Below, one piece after another: positions 1-11,723 of a stretch of 64,000 bases of DNA. How positions within the stretch are numbered: position 1 is the first letter of the stretch; each line of letters opens with the position of its first letter. The notes under the pieces are model-generated. The model had not been told where the DNA came from, did no database searches, and saw only the letters and a list, made by a program, of their open reading frames with translations. This DNA is from Hemileia vastatrix (taxonomy: Eukaryota; Basidiomycota; Pucciniomycetes; Pucciniales; Zaghouaniaceae): assembly GCA_030280995.1 (NCBI GenBank), contig JASXTE010000004.1, positions 42,943,297 through 43,007,296 of the forward strand, read 5' to 3'. The position numbers and the translations under genes are program-made.

Positions 1-2170
1 CTGCCCTCCACCAGAAACAAATTATTAATAAGAAATCCTCAGATGTTGTAATTTGTTATATTTCAAGAACCTTGAGAAATAGTGAATTGAAATATGGTGC
101 CACTCAATAAGAGTGCTTAGCAGCTGTTTGGGCTCTTGAGAAGCTTCATTACTATCTAGATGACCAAAAGTTTGAATTGGTAACTGACTGTAGTGCTGTG
201 AAGTCCCTCTTAAACCTAAAATCACCTAATAGACATATGTTCAGGTGGCAACTTGCTGTTCAAGGATACAGAGGAAGAATGAAAATTATCCATAGGGCTG
301 GAAATGTTCACTCCAATGTTGATATGCTGTCAAGATTACCTTTGCCAAATAATGACTCCAATCCTGCTTATGTACCTGAAGATGATACTGTTCATATCTA
401 TGGTATATTTATAGTTGATATGGAAGAAGAACTATTACAATTAATACTGGATTCATAGGATAAGGTTTCTGATTTAAATAAATTAGTTACTATCTTAAAT
501 GATCCTCAGAATGCTTCAATTCAAGCATTGATTAAAGCTCTTCCTGAAAAGTATCAAAATGCTTTTATTAAAGGAAAGTTTTCTATTGAAGATGGTTATA
601 TATATTATAGAAGAAAGCTTACTAATGTAATTGTAATTCCTCCTTCTATGAAAGAAACTATCCTCAAACATTGTCATGATGACATATTAGCTGGTCATTT
701 TGATCTTGAAAAACATTAATTAGAATTAAAAACACTGCTTGGTGGGCTAATATGTCAGAAGATACAAACTTATGTTGAATCTTGTGATTCCTGCCAGAAA
801 TCTAAAAGGTTGACAGGTAAAAGAGCAGGGTTATTACAACATATTGAAGCACCTGATGCTCCTTGGAAAATAATTAACATGGATTTTGTCACTGGTCTTC
901 CTGTTGCAGGTAAAGACAGTTATAACTCTTGTTGGGTAGTGGTAGATAGATTCACAAAAATGTGAAAATTTATTCCTACCCACAAAGATGTATCCACAAA
1001 AAAATTAGCTTTCTTATGGTGGTCTTACATGTTTAATATTATTGGTTTTCCAAAAGCCATTATCTCTGATAGAGATCCGAAATTTACTTCTGAGTTTTGG
1101 ACCTCTTTGATGGATATTTGTGGCTGTGAGTTAAAGTTGTCTACAGCTCACCATCCTCAGACTGATGTTCTAGCTGAGAGAATGATTCAAACTCTGGAAG
1201 ATATGATTAGAAGGTATTGTGCCTTTGGATTAGAATATAAAGACAATGACAGATTTACTCATGACTGTGTTAATTTATTGCCTGGTCTTGAATTTGCATA
1301 TAATAGGGGGTATCAAAGTTAGAAATTTTCAATTATTTAAAAGGCATTTCACAACATAATAAGAAAGCCACAAACTTGACATTAACTCTCAATAAAAAGG
1401 TGTTTTGGGGGCACAATATGTCATATTTTAAAAAATAGTCATGGTTGATTTGGTGGAAAAAAGAGGTATTTTGAAATGGAAGATTTCTAACTTTGATACC
1501 CCCTAATAGCACTGTTCATTCTGTCACTGAGAAAAAGCCTTTTGAGCTTTGGTTAGGTTATGTTCCAAACACTCTTGCTCAGATTCTCAATAATAAATTA
1601 CCTAAGTTGGAACTAAATCCGGGTGTAAAATCTTTTATGCAAATGCAACAGCTATGCAGAAAACATGCTCAAAGCTGTATTGATAAAGCATTTGAATATG
1701 AAAAGAAAAGATGGGATAAATCCCATAAAGAATACACATTTAACAAGGGTGATGAAGTGTTGATATCTACTGTCTATTTCAACTTACAAGGTAACAACAA
1801 ATTAAAAGATCCTTTTGTAGGACCATTTGTTGTTAAAAGAATGGTTGGAGATAATGCAGTAGAAGTTGTATTGTATTCTCCATATGATAAGAAACATCAT
1901 GTTTTTCCCATTTCTTTGCTTAAGCCTTATACTTCCAACAGTGACTTATTTCTTAAAAGAAGGGGAAGACCTAAGAAAAACCCTCAGGAAGTCACAGAAA
2001 CTGCAGAAATTGATAAGATTCTCAATGATAGAACTATCACTTCTGAAAGAGGTATTTAATATTTATTGAGATACAAGAACAAATCATCTGAACATGATGC
2101 ATGGATACCTGGCAAGGAGATTTCAAATCTTCCTACTCTGTTAAAAAAGTACAAAAAGAAAAAATCTTAG
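1..2170 (+). pseudogene. Degenerate gypsy-1 pol: RNase H, integrase, chromodomain
   Basis: The order read is: RNase H with HRAGNVHSNVDMLSRLP (about 292-344); integrase zinc-binding region with SCDSCQKSKR (about 778-810); integrase core with SDRDPKFTSEFW (about 1068-1101) and HHPQTD; then, after the MITE, the integrase C-terminus (1508-2050). A final segment (about 2060-2168) has YLLRYKNKSSEHDAWIP followed by KEISNLPTLLKKYK, the layout of a chromodomain (aromatic residues and W-x-P). Stops occur at about 109 (TAA), 457 (TAG), 717 (TAA), 963 (TGA, where gypsy-2 has a Cys codon) and in the chromodomain linker. The catalytic polyprotein is therefore not expressible. Confidence 0.85.
1305..1504 (+). 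mobile_element. 200-bp Harbinger-type MITE inserted in gypsy-1 integrase
   Basis: The ends are AGGGGGTATCAAAGTTAGAA and its inverse TTCTAACTTTGATACCCCCT. The 3-bp duplication AAT (1302-1304 and 1505-1507) flanks it. The parallel position in gypsy-2 (about 46455) is uninterrupted and reads as a single AAT, which confirms the insertion. The outermost 12 bases match the TIR of the large Harbinger elements in this window (AGGGGGTATCAA), so their transposase may move it. There is no coding capacity. Related copies lie at 24325-24523 and 54793-54992. Confidence 0.93.
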
Positions 2171-2204
2171 CATTTTTTTTATTGTTTTTTATAGAGTGAG
2201 GGAG

Positions 2205-3480
2205 TGTCAGCCAGGCTATATCAGGAGCCCAGTAAACGATATGTTAATTTATTGGACCTGAAAGAGGGCTTAAGAATTGTATTTTATGTATATAAATTAA
2301 TATTTTATTGCATAAAAAAATTATATATGTATCTTATTAAATATAAGTGTTATATTAATTTTATTGTTATATAAATTTTTATACATTTAAATTAAGCATA
2401 ATATATTTTATATTCTACAAATAATGGCGCATTTTTATGTATTTAATAATTATAAATTAATAATTAATTAATTACAAACATATATTATAGTTATATATGT
2501 AAAATTGACTTATAATGTAATTAAATTAATTATTTAAATTTATATATTAAATAAGACTTCATATATTATTAAACAATAATATTGGGCGCTTCTTTTGACC
2601 CTTAAGTGTGTCAGGAAAATTATTAAATAAATTATAACACTTATTTAATTACATAGTATTAAAATCCCAACTCTACATTACAAATATCATTAAATTAATT
2701 ATATGTTTCATTTAAACTAGTTATTGAATTAATTACATAGTTAAAACAATTAATTAAAATTGCTTTAAACTGGATTGAATTGATTACATGAATTTTTGGC
2801 GTGAAAATAATTCTATTTGTTTTACTTAAACCCTTTACATGTCACTATAATGTCTGTTTTGGATTATTTTACTCACTGTTCTCATGTTTCAAACTTACTT
2901 GGTTACTAATTATTTTAATTAAGTGTTTTTGGGAAATTATGGTGGGAAAATTAGTTAATTACTCACTGGTTTAGTTAATTGTTTCATGTTTTTCTCTTAA
3001 TATCTATGTTTCATTTCTATTTTTTTATATTCATGTTTTAGCTTATTGCTATTTTGTATATACTGATTTGTGGCGCTTCAGAGGTCCCCTGGTCTATAAA
3101 AGGGCCTTGGGTAATCCCCTTTAACCCATCACTTATTATATACACTCAACTCAATACAATTTTAATTATATTACATTTATTTTATTTTTATTAGCTTTAT
3201 AAAATCTAAATTTAAAAGTAAATAAATATTTTACGTTTGCAATAGGTCTAATAATAATAATAGTTTTTACTGCGCATTGAGAATAACTCTTATTTTAATA
3301 TATATATTTTATAATTTTATAACCCTCAGTATTTTGTCAAGTCCCAAGTAGTCCTTGTTGCCTTTCTCTCTTAGAATAATTAAAAATACTTTTATTATTT
3401 TATTTACATCCCTATCTTCTTCTCCTCCTCCTCTCCATTCTTTCCCTTTTCCTCTTCCTCTTCTAGACATCCAGTCGATA
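2205..3480 (+). repeat. 3' LTR of gypsy-1 (1276 bp)
   Basis: The LTR begins TGTCAGCCAGGCT and ends CCAGTCGATA; both ends recur in the LTRs of gypsy-2. A TATA box (TATAAAAG) lies at 3095-3102 inside a block conserved in all LTR copies, followed by a conserved stretch around 3110-3135 that probably holds the transcription start. The 3' end is a pyrimidine-rich run. The LTR terminates in TA rather than the usual CA, as in gypsy-2. Confidence 0.85.
3095..3102 (+). promoter_or_regulatory. LTR TATA box
   Basis: TATAAAAG in the gypsy-1 LTR. The same element with conserved surroundings occurs in inverse orientation near 54094 and 25771 in the gypsy-2 LTRs. Conservation across copies supports function as the element promoter. 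Confidence 0.6.
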
Positions 3481-3654
3481 AAAGTATTAGTTCATATATT
3501 CTAGAGTAAGAGTGCATCAGGTAATTAATACGTGATAATATTGTAGTTCAGGAGGCAACAAGAATGCAGTCATATGTAATTTAGAAGGGAAGAAAAAAGA
3601 AAAAGGAACTGTAACACATAGGGGAAAAGAAAGTAGTGAAAACAAAATGACTAT

Positions 3655-3900
3655 TCTGACAGTTATTGCATGATTTCAAACCAGGGGGAGCTCTTGTTGT
3701 TTGATGCTTGTCCCTAGAAAAGTTCAAGACTGTTTCAATAATTCTGTTCCTTAAAACAAATTCAATAATAAATTTGTGACCTGAAAATTATAAACCATGT
3801 CCTTTAACTAGTTTTGACAATGGAATTGGACAACCAGTAATAGTGCTGATGTAGGAGAAGAGACCAAAGGTAAGGGAATTTGAGTCAAGCCAATATAACA
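3655..3900 (-). pseudogene. TET/JBP-like dioxygenase fragment
   Basis: The minus-strand translation gives LTFGLFSYISTITGCPIP, then KGHGL, a stop, and later KHQTTRAPPGLKSC. This matches the central and C-terminal part of the TET/JBP-like gene of H2 and H3 (around residues 94-162 of the H3 copy). A stop follows KGHGL and no further exons are recognisable upstream, so it is an isolated relic. It lies immediately beyond the gypsy-1 LTR and may be what is left of a fourth Harbinger element. Confidence 0.75.
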
Positions 3901-4837
3901 AGAAAATGCTTATGAACAATGAGGTAAAGGAGGATGAACATATGGGGTTTAGAACTGGAATGAAAGGAAGATGATAATGACAGACAAACAAACAAAAGGG
4001 ATCTCAGGAGAATTAACTACAGATGTCATGATCTGGGCTCAACCAGGGCCATTCCATGGTATTGCCCTGGAATGCACCTTGGTGTGGAATAGGGTTACAA
4101 AACTGAACCAGATGTCTGGTTTACCATTTTTTCCTCCTGTGCTAGTATATCTAGGATAAAGCAATGAAAAAAATTATTTACTACTGTCTATGTAGGCGAA
4201 CTACTTTGAAATGTTCAATTATACTAACAGGTTTTGCTTCACTTGCATTTCCAAAAGTATTTCCTAAATAATTACAATAATTTAAAAACTGGTTAAGAAT
4301 ACCTGCAAGTGAAAATTTTTCTACTTTATTTGAGCTTTCTGCGATTCATAAATGATTTTTCATTTATTTCTGAGGAATGAAACAAATTAATGTTTAGAAA
4401 GCTCTTTTTAAAAAACCAAAAAAAACTCTTTCAAATTAAGTAAATCAAATCTCCAAAAAGTTTGAAATTAAAAATAAAATTCATATATACATTTCCGGAT
4501 AATATAAATTTACATGTGAAGTGATGGCCTTCAGGGATCAAAAAAAAAGAAAAACCTCTTTCAGGGCAATACATAAAAACCAAGAACAAAAAACTTGAAA
4601 AACACCAAAATAGTTAAAGAAAATGTTTTTTTAATTTACAAAAAAGAAAAGAGAATATATGAAAATCACGCTAAGTTGAAATGCAAGCACTGTACAAGAT
4701 AAGCAAAGAGGCATTGATTGATATTCAAAAAACTAATTTTTAGTATATCATGGGCTAAAAAAAAAATCGCTAAAATAATCCTGGAAAATTTTGTTTAAAA
4801 AAAAAGGTAAATTCTAAATTGCCAAACTCTTGCCCGC
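3901..4837. other. Intergenic, no gene recognised
   Basis: AT-rich sequence downstream of the host gene. I find no convincing ORF, repeat or RNA. The short plus-strand ORF around 3971-4159 shows no recognisable domain. Sequence near 4500-4840 probably includes the 3' UTR of the host gene. Confidence 0.4.
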
Positions 4838-6858
4838 TCATGATACAGCTTGAGCATTACTCGTTGTAGCGACAGCTTCGGGAGCGGGAGTGATCACAGT
4901 GGAAGTCGATGCTACCGGAACACCTTCTGCTCCAGAGGTGGGTTCCTCATTCGCGAGAGGCTCGGATGTGGGCTCACTTGAAGCATTTTGTAACTCGAAC
5001 TCTTCGGAGTTAGATTTTCCTTTTCTTTTGGATTCTTTTTGGGCTTTTCGTAGGGTTTTATTTTCTAACTTGCGTGCTTTTTTTATTGAACTTTCGAGTG
5101 CTTTTCGTGCCTTTCTTCTCACCATGGATCTTTTTAAAGCGTTTCGATTCCCATCTAAGGATCGAATATATTCTTTCGCTGATTTTCTTAGATATCTAGC
5201 CAAATCTTCAGCAACTTTTTCCTCATCAAGTAGATATCTAGAGTGAAGATGAGTAGGCAAGTTTTGTTTGAAATGAGCAATCAACTCTTTGGTAAGAGAT
5301 GGTCCAGGTTTTTTCAATGACATTCGGTAGGCTTCGCTTGACTCAGAGTACGATAGAGGAGGAAACGATTCAGGATCTTGTTTACTGCAAAGGTCGTAAA
5401 GCAAGGTCAAAATAGGAGCATATACATCCTGGTTAAATGTCGCGACTGCAAATGTCTGCTCAAACGCCTTGGGTACCAGTGCTGCTTGCTCAGGGGCATT
5501 TTCAGACTGGGTTAAAGCGAGTGACTTTTTTCCTCTGAGCTTCTTGGGTTTCTTGACCTTTGGCTGCTTCAAAAGAGCATTTACCTTACGGAGTCCTAGA
5601 GTATATTTAAGGTGTTAGCTATTTACTTGTACGAAAAAGATGAGTTCAACTCACCATAAACTTGGAACGCAAAGTAAGCCAAGTCGATTTCAACGCAAAA
5701 AACTGGGGCGAAAAAATCACTAAAAATTAAGATTATGAGTAAAGAATCAAACATTTGGATCAAAAGAAATAAAATTTACATTCCTGCAGCAATTGGAAGC
5801 AACATGGCGGCACTACATAAAAAAATGTTAATGACAGATGATAACTTTTCCAGAAAATTTAATTACCAACATTATGGCGCGATAAATTATTTTTCTTCTC
5901 GTTACTCTTAGTAATACTCCCATATCATTTCTTAATTCATCTTCTGTGGGACGATATGCTTGATCCTGACCATCTTCGTCCTGAGCACTGGAATTTTCTG
6001 GAAAGTCTGGATAAACTATCATAACCTAAAAAGATTGAAGTCAATAAGAGAAAATAAAGTTAAGGGATGAAAAGGCTAACCTGCCCCATTTTTCGTTTTG
6101 GGGGAAGACGGGCGAGGGATTCGATACAACTACTAGGAAGCCATTTAGAGAGACAGGAAGCAGCCTGAATTTTGAGGAAACATATTAGCAATGGATTGCG
6201 TCTATCAAAGTGAAAAAAATACCCTAATGCATCCAGCTCGGACTTTGCGAACTCTTCCGGCTTCCGTAGGTTCACCTTTTTTATTCTGATAAGTTCCATT
6301 TTTAACCTGTTCACCCATTTGAACTTCTTCTTGCCATTTTCTAACAATTTTTTTGCAGAGCTTTTCTTTAGCTCTTTTTCCAACTTCAGGCTTAGGAGGT
6401 CTTAGGTACATAGCCCGGGGTGGAGCACTAAATAATCATAATATTTTAATTTTGAAACCTTATCATGAAATTTATAATGCGCCACTTACTATAGTAGAAA
6501 AGGAGCAGTTTTCTTTGATCTGTGTGATTTGACAGGTGGAGGGAATGGAATCGAGTATAAAATACTTGGCAAAAGCTCCTCACCACTTTCATTTGAAGCA
6601 ATTTCACTAGGTGCAAGATTTTCTAAAGTATTTTCAGCTGAGGAATCGTCATGCCCAAGAGAATCGCTCAAGACAGAGGGAGAACTTTCAACAGATGATT
6701 GAGATGGATTTTCGCCAATGTTTGTGTCTTGAACTAAAATTTCTTCGTTGGCGGGACGTGCCACGCTATTTTCATTTGAGGCCTCTTGCACTACCGATAA
6801 TTGATCTTCCTCCAATGCACTGGTCGCGGAAACAATTTCCGTGGGGGGGACAACGGTT

Positions 6859-7500
6859 TAAAACAACTCGAATCTTTTAGATATAAAAATAAAACAGACG
6901 TCAATAAACGATCTGCCCTATTAAGTGGTCTTTGCCGCTGTTACCTTTTAGATATAAAAATAAAACAGACGTCAATAAACGATCTGCCCTATTAAGTGGT
7001 CTTTGCCGCTGTTACCTAAAGATAAAAATAATGAAATAATATTGAGCGAGATAAAAGACCTAATACATAAACAGAATAACAGCTAAATACAAAAGTCTAA
7101 CCTTTTAGATATAAAAATAAAACAGACGTCAATAAACGATCTGCCCTATTAAGTGGTCTTTGCCGCTGTTACCTATGTACATGAATAAAATGGAAAATTA
7201 ATAACAAGATAAGTGTTTACAAATAACTAGTCCTGACCTAAAGATAAAAATAATGAAATAATATTGAGCGAGATAAAAGACGGGCAAAAAGAAATGACAA
7301 GACCCAGTATTTAAGTTAGTGTCTCGCTCAATGAGGACAGGGATGAATGAATAGCATAAAATAAGAACAACATAGAAAAACGTGAGAAAAATAAGACGTG
7401 ATGTGATCTCTATGGAGGTTGAGTCAATAACTACTCTTATAATTATAAAACGGATAAAAATAGAAAGAAAAACACAGTGAGTTAACTAGTTGTTCTTACA
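6859..7500 (-). repeat. 3' LTR of the copia element
   Basis: On the minus strand the LTR reads TGTAAGAACAAC at its start and GAGTTGTTTTA at its end, so it has TG...TA termini. The polypurine tract AAGGAGGGG directly precedes it. The last four codons and stop of gag-pol (7486-7500) lie inside this LTR. Confidence 0.95.
6875..7173. repeat. 71-bp repeat units inside the copia LTR
   Basis: A 71-bp unit starting TTTTAGATATAAAAATAAAA occurs in tandem at 6875-6945 and 6946-7016 and again at 7103-7173. A second motif starting AAAGATAAAAATAATG occurs at about 7018-7059 and 7240-7281. The same arrangement is found in the other LTR about 4879 bp further on. Direct repeats of this kind in retrotransposon LTRs are often enhancer units; that role is inference. 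Confidence 0.85.
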
Positions 7501-10500
7501 CCCCTCCTTGCTATCAATCATACCGTTCAAACCAATTTTGTCTACAAATTTTCTGAATTTTTCCTTGCTAAGAGCCTTAGTAAAGACATCAGCAATCATA
7601 TCAGTTGATGGCGTATATTGTAGGTCAATTTTTCCAGACATTATTTGCTCTCTAATCCAATGAAATTGGATTTCAACATGCTTAGTTCTAGCGTGAAACA
7701 TGGGATTTTTGCACAAAGAAATACAACCTTGATTATCGGAAAATAATTTTGAGGAAGATTTACAGTCAAATCCAAGGTCATTAAAGAGAGTCTGCATCCA
7801 AATTGCCTCTTGCGCTGCATCAACTGTAGCTTTAGATTCAGCTTCAGTAGTGCTAAGGGCAACTGTAGGTTGTTTCTTGCAGCGCCAACTGATAGCAGTA
7901 CCATTGATAATAAAAACATATCCAGTAGTTGAGCGTCGAGTAACTTGACAACCTGCCCAATCGGCATCAGCAAAACCAGTAGGAAGTGAATAACTGTAGT
8001 GACCCTCATTGATAAAAGGATCATCTGAATGAAAAGTAAGTGATAGATTGATACTACCTCGCAGATAGCGAAGGACCCTTTTGAATGCCAACCAATGTTT
8101 AATACCAGGAGCATTTAAGTATTGTGCTAGTTGACTGTTTATGAAGGCAATATCTGGTCTAGTTGCCTGAGTGATGTAATTTAATCGACCCACTGCTCGT
8201 CGATAATTGATGTTGAGTTGAGAGAATTGTTTTATTTCGTCTTCAGTTGCTGGTACCAGTTGAGTGTTCATTGTCATTGGAGTACTAGATGGCTTGCAAT
8301 TTGACATGTCATAAGAAGTGAGTAAATCCTTAATCTCCTGATCTTGACAAAGAGATAAGGTACCGGTATTTCTATTTCTCGTAACCCTCATTCCCAAAAT
8401 AAATTTTGCATCTCCAAGATCTTCCATATCAAACTTTGATTGAATGGCAACTTTGAACCAATCAATATCCTTACCAAAAATGGAAAGGTCATCAACATGC
8501 ACATGGACGTAACAAGGATGAGTAGTACTTTCATGTATGAAGAGACAAGGATCCGCAGCTGAGGGATAAAAATTAAGGGAATAGAAGAAATTAATTAACT
8601 CTGTGTACCAACACCTAGAGGCCTGCTTTAAACCATAAAGTGAACGCTTTAACAATAAAACTGGATTTTTAAGATTGGGAGGCCTTTTCATGCCTAGAGG
8701 AATTTTCATATAAACGTCTTCGTCAGGTTTTCCATAGAGAAAAGCACCTTTGACATCCATCTGAATGAAATCCCAATCTTCTCGTGTTGCAAGACTGATG
8801 AGAACTCGTAATGTGGTGAGTCGTCCAGTTGGAGCAAAAGTCTCAAAATAATTTATTCCAGCTTTTTGTGAACAGCCTCGTGCACAAAGTCGAGCTTTAT
8901 ATTTTTGAATGTGACCATCTGCATCTCTTTTAATCTTAAAAACCCATATGGACCCTATCGTAGGAACATTTTCTGGTTGTTCAACAATATTCCAGACACT
9001 TTGATTTTCTATCATTTTCAACTCTTGACTAATGGCATCGAGCCAAAAATCACCATCACATCGATTAATTGCTTCAAAATAAGTAAGTGGATCTGATAAT
9101 TGAATGTCGGGTACATCATCATGTGTTGCATGTGCACTAATAACGTTTGTAATTGATAAGTAGTTTTTGATTTCAAAGGCTGAATTCAGCTTCCTTGGTA
9201 TTCTTTTCCGACCACCTTCAATAATGTTGGATGAGTCAATTGAAGAGCTAATATCGTTAGAAGCAATGTTGGGAGTTAATTGATAATCCCAAAATCTATT
9301 AATGGATTTTGGTTTTTCAATGGGGGGATCTTCAGATTCAGTCGAAGGTATGTGATTTGACGAATGATTATCAGAGGGAGTTAAAGGTATATTTTCAGAG
9401 AAATCAGATGTAATTGCGACAACATCTTCAGTAAAGATTTCTGACAATTGTGTTTCTGACGATAAGTCCTGAATAGGAAAAGACGTTTCATCAAAAATTA
9501 CATTATGTGAGTATATTATCTTTTTATTATCAAGTCGAAGCAATCGATATGATGTCACATCTTCAGCATAGCCCAGAAAACAGCATTTTATTGAATTCGT
9601 ATAAAATTTTCCTCCTCTTTTTGACTTGTCAATGAGTGCATAAGCAGCACATCCAAAAACTTTAAGATGATCGTATTTTGCATCCTTGCCAAACCTCACT
9701 TTAAATGGTGTATCAAAACTCAATGAAGCCGATGGTAATCTGTTCTCAAGATAGACTGCAGTGTTGACTGCTTCGCCCCAGAACTCAATCGGCATTTTTG
9801 CATGAAAAAGTAAAGATTTAGCCATTTCGGTGGTAATTCTGTTGCCACGTTCCGCAATAGGATTTTGCTGTGGCGTATAAGGAGAAGTAACAATCATTTT
9901 AAAGCCATCTTTGACACTTAAATCTTTGAAATCTTTATTTATGAATTCGCTTCCACCATCACACACGAAATTGCCAATTTTAAGATTTGATAAATTCTCT
10001 ATTTGAGTTTTAAATTGCAAAAATGCTTTGAAAGTATCAGATTTATTAGATAAAAGGAATACAAAGCGATAAGAAGAATAAGAATCTGTAATTTTGAAAT
10101 AATAATTGGCTCCTCCGTAAGTTGCAGGAGTAATTTTGCCACTTAAATCACAATGTAAGAATTCTAGAAAGCGAGTTCCTCTTGGGACAGTTCCTAAAAA
10201 TGGACTATGATGGTGCTTGGCATTCACACAGGGCTCACAGAAATTAAAATCATCGCATAATTTAAACCCTATTTTAGACTGAATTTTATCAAGATATTGG
10301 GAATTCGAATGTCCTAATCTGAAGTGCCAAAGCATTTTTGAGTTTGAAGCGTAAAGAGATTTGAAAACGGGAACATGGTGCTCACCAAAATTGGCATTCA
10401 ACACTACAAGTCCTTCAGAGTCATCCCATTTGCCATCAAGAATAATTTCGTTCGACCTTGTGATTGTTAATTCTCCATTAGAATTCATGTGTTGATCACA

Positions 10501-11712
10501 ACCATGTGAGATAAACGGGCCGATTCCAATAAGGTTTTGGCTGATTTCAGGAACATGCAAGCAGTCAGTCAAAGTTATGACTTCCCTCGGTGTGACAAGG
10601 TTGACCGAACCCTTTCCCGAGCTATAAATTATGGTGCCATTACCAAGCTTGATTGGACGACGGAAGCGAGAGTATGTTTTAAAATTTGACCGTTTCTTGA
10701 TCATATGAACAGTTGCTCCGCTGTCAAAAATGAGCATTTTCGAAGAAGTATTTGAAATATTTGCTTTGAAAATTTTTGCAGGTCCACAGCTGATACTTGC
10801 ATGTACTTCTTCGCTAGCTTTGGAACTATTAGCAGTTACTCGATTTTTACGTTTTTCCGGATGCAATTGAAAACAATCCTCTTCAGAATGTTTCGCTTTC
10901 GGATTATGTTTTCCGTCTCGACAAAATTCCCACTTTAGTTTTTGATTAGATTTTGTTTTATTTATCAAGGCGGAATGAGATGATGTGGAATTCTCTGATT
11001 CAATTTCAGAAGAAAGACGGGCCAATCGTGAGAGTAGATTAGAAACGGAAAGATGGGTTTGAGTCACTTCACAAGCATGTAGAATCAATGCCTTATGGGT
11101 TGAGTAACATTCTGGCAATTGTCTCAATAATCGATGTGCTTCATTTTCACTTTCAACTGAGACACCAACAGACCCCAGCTCATTAATTCTGGTTCGTAGA
11201 TCATTCACGAAGCTCATAAGATTGCCTTCTTGGCATTTGACATCGTGATATCGGGCAAATATCGAGGCACGGTTTGACGCATCGGCTGCAGCATATTGGT
11301 TGCTCAGCTTTGTCCAGATTTGCCAAGGCTTGTCCATATCATCATCAGTCACAAAAGCAGCAATATTGGCGGCGTCAAGTTTTGAAATGAGAATGTTTGT
11401 TGCCTTGTCGGCTCTCTTTTGAAAATCTAACTTAAGACTTTGGGCAGCGTCTTCCGGCGGCGGTTGTTCAAGACCAAATACAAGGTTTTTGAGATCCTGA
11501 TAAGTGAGCAGGGCTCTCATTCTTATCCTCCATTCATGGAAATTTCCGACACTCAGTACAGGAATATTTCTGAGGGTATCGCCAGAGGAATCATTATTTG
11601 AGTCCATTTTCAATGGTGATGAAGGACGGGCAGTATTAAAACTTGTTGACGAGTAATCAGATTCGTTCGTTGAAGCTGGAGATGGGATTGTAAATATATC
11701 GTTTGATGACAT
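7486..11712 (-). CDS. Copia Gag-Pol polyprotein (1408 aa)
   Basis: One open frame from ATG 11712 to the stop at 7486. Domains in order: a Gag region of the UBN2 type (about 50-240); an unusual Cys/His cluster (264-284) in place of a clear zinc knuckle; aspartic protease with FDSGA (329-333); a GAG-pre-integrase HHCC module with WHFRLGH (462-468) and FCEPC (491-495); integrase core with D543, D585 and E621, a DD35E spacing; reverse transcriptase (about 920-1170) with the catalytic VDD at 1073-1075; and RNase H with FADADWAG, STTEAES and SDNQG. All catalytic residues looked for are present and no stop interrupts the frame. Gag and Pol are fused, so Gag excess must come from processing or another mechanism, as in many copia elements. 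Likely active. Confidence 0.97.
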   Translation of the reverse strand: MSSNDIFTIPSPASTNESDYSSTSFNTARPSSPLKMDSNNDSSGDTLRNIPVLSVGNFHEWRIRMRALLTYQDLKNLVFGLEQPPPEDAAQSLKLDFQKRADKATNILISKLDAANIAAFVTDDDMDKPWQIWTKLSNQYAAADASNRASIFARYHDVKCQEGNLMSFVNDLRTRINELGSVGVSVESENEAHRLLRQLPECYSTHKALILHACEVTQTHLSVSNLLSRLARLSSEIESENSTSSHSALINKTKSNQKLKWEFCRDGKHNPKAKHSEEDCFQLHPEKRKNRVTANSSKASEEVHASISCGPAKIFKANISNTSSKMLIFDSGATVHMIKKRSNFKTYSRFRRPIKLGNGTIIYSSGKGSVNLVTPREVITLTDCLHVPEISQNLIGIGPFISHGCDQHMNSNGELTITRSNEIILDGKWDDSEGLVVLNANFGEHHVPVFKSLYASNSKMLWHFRLGHSNSQYLDKIQSKIGFKLCDDFNFCEPCVNAKHHHSPFLGTVPRGTRFLEFLHCDLSGKITPATYGGANYYFKITDSYSSYRFVFLLSNKSDTFKAFLQFKTQIENLSNLKIGNFVCDGGSEFINKDFKDLSVKDGFKMIVTSPYTPQQNPIAERGNRITTEMAKSLLFHAKMPIEFWGEAVNTAVYLENRLPSASLSFDTPFKVRFGKDAKYDHLKVFGCAAYALIDKSKRGGKFYTNSIKCCFLGYAEDVTSYRLLRLDNKKIIYSHNVIFDETSFPIQDLSSETQLSEIFTEDVVAITSDFSENIPLTPSDNHSSNHIPSTESEDPPIEKPKSINRFWDYQLTPNIASNDISSSIDSSNIIEGGRKRIPRKLNSAFEIKNYLSITNVISAHATHDDVPDIQLSDPLTYFEAINRCDGDFWLDAISQELKMIENQSVWNIVEQPENVPTIGSIWVFKIKRDADGHIQKYKARLCARGCSQKAGINYFETFAPTGRLTTLRVLISLATREDWDFIQMDVKGAFLYGKPDEDVYMKIPLGMKRPPNLKNPVLLLKRSLYGLKQASRCWYTELINFFYSLNFYPSAADPCLFIHESTTHPCYVHVHVDDLSIFGKDIDWFKVAIQSKFDMEDLGDAKFILGMRVTRNRNTGTLSLCQDQEIKDLLTSYDMSNCKPSSTPMTMNTQLVPATEDEIKQFSQLNINYRRAVGRLNYITQATRPDIAFINSQLAQYLNAPGIKHWLAFKRVLRYLRGSINLSLTFHSDDPFINEGHYSYSLPTGFADADWAGCQVTRRSTTGYVFIINGTAISWRCKKQPTVALSTTEAESKATVDAAQEAIWMQTLFNDLGFDCKSSSKLFSDNQGCISLCKNPMFHARTKHVEIQFHWIREQIMSGKIDLQYTPSTDMIADVFTKALSKEKFRKFVDKIGLNGMIDSKEGCKNN

Positions 11713-11723
11713 TCACAAGGACA

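Larger units (their letters stand above)
1..3480 (+). mobile_element. Ty3/gypsy chromodomain element (gypsy-1), 5' truncated by window edge
   Basis: The window opens inside the RNase H domain of a Ty3/gypsy polyprotein and continues through integrase and a chromodomain-like tail to a 3' LTR at 2205-3480. It belongs to the same family as the element at 25405-55189, whose protein fragments and LTR match closely. The reading frame is broken by several stops, a frameshift near 715 and a 200-bp MITE at 1305-1504, so this copy is dead. A purine-rich tract (GAGTGAGGGAG) lies directly before the LTR start TGTCAG and is a good polypurine tract. Its 5' end is outside the window, so the target duplication cannot be tested. 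Confidence 0.9.

Noticed and set aside
1302..1507. 5-bp TAATA target duplication for the Harbinger-type MITEs
   Set aside because: TAATA fits some copies, but at H3 the flanks are GAATA and TAATA; the paralogous empty site shows a 3-bp AAT with the TIR starting AGGGGG.
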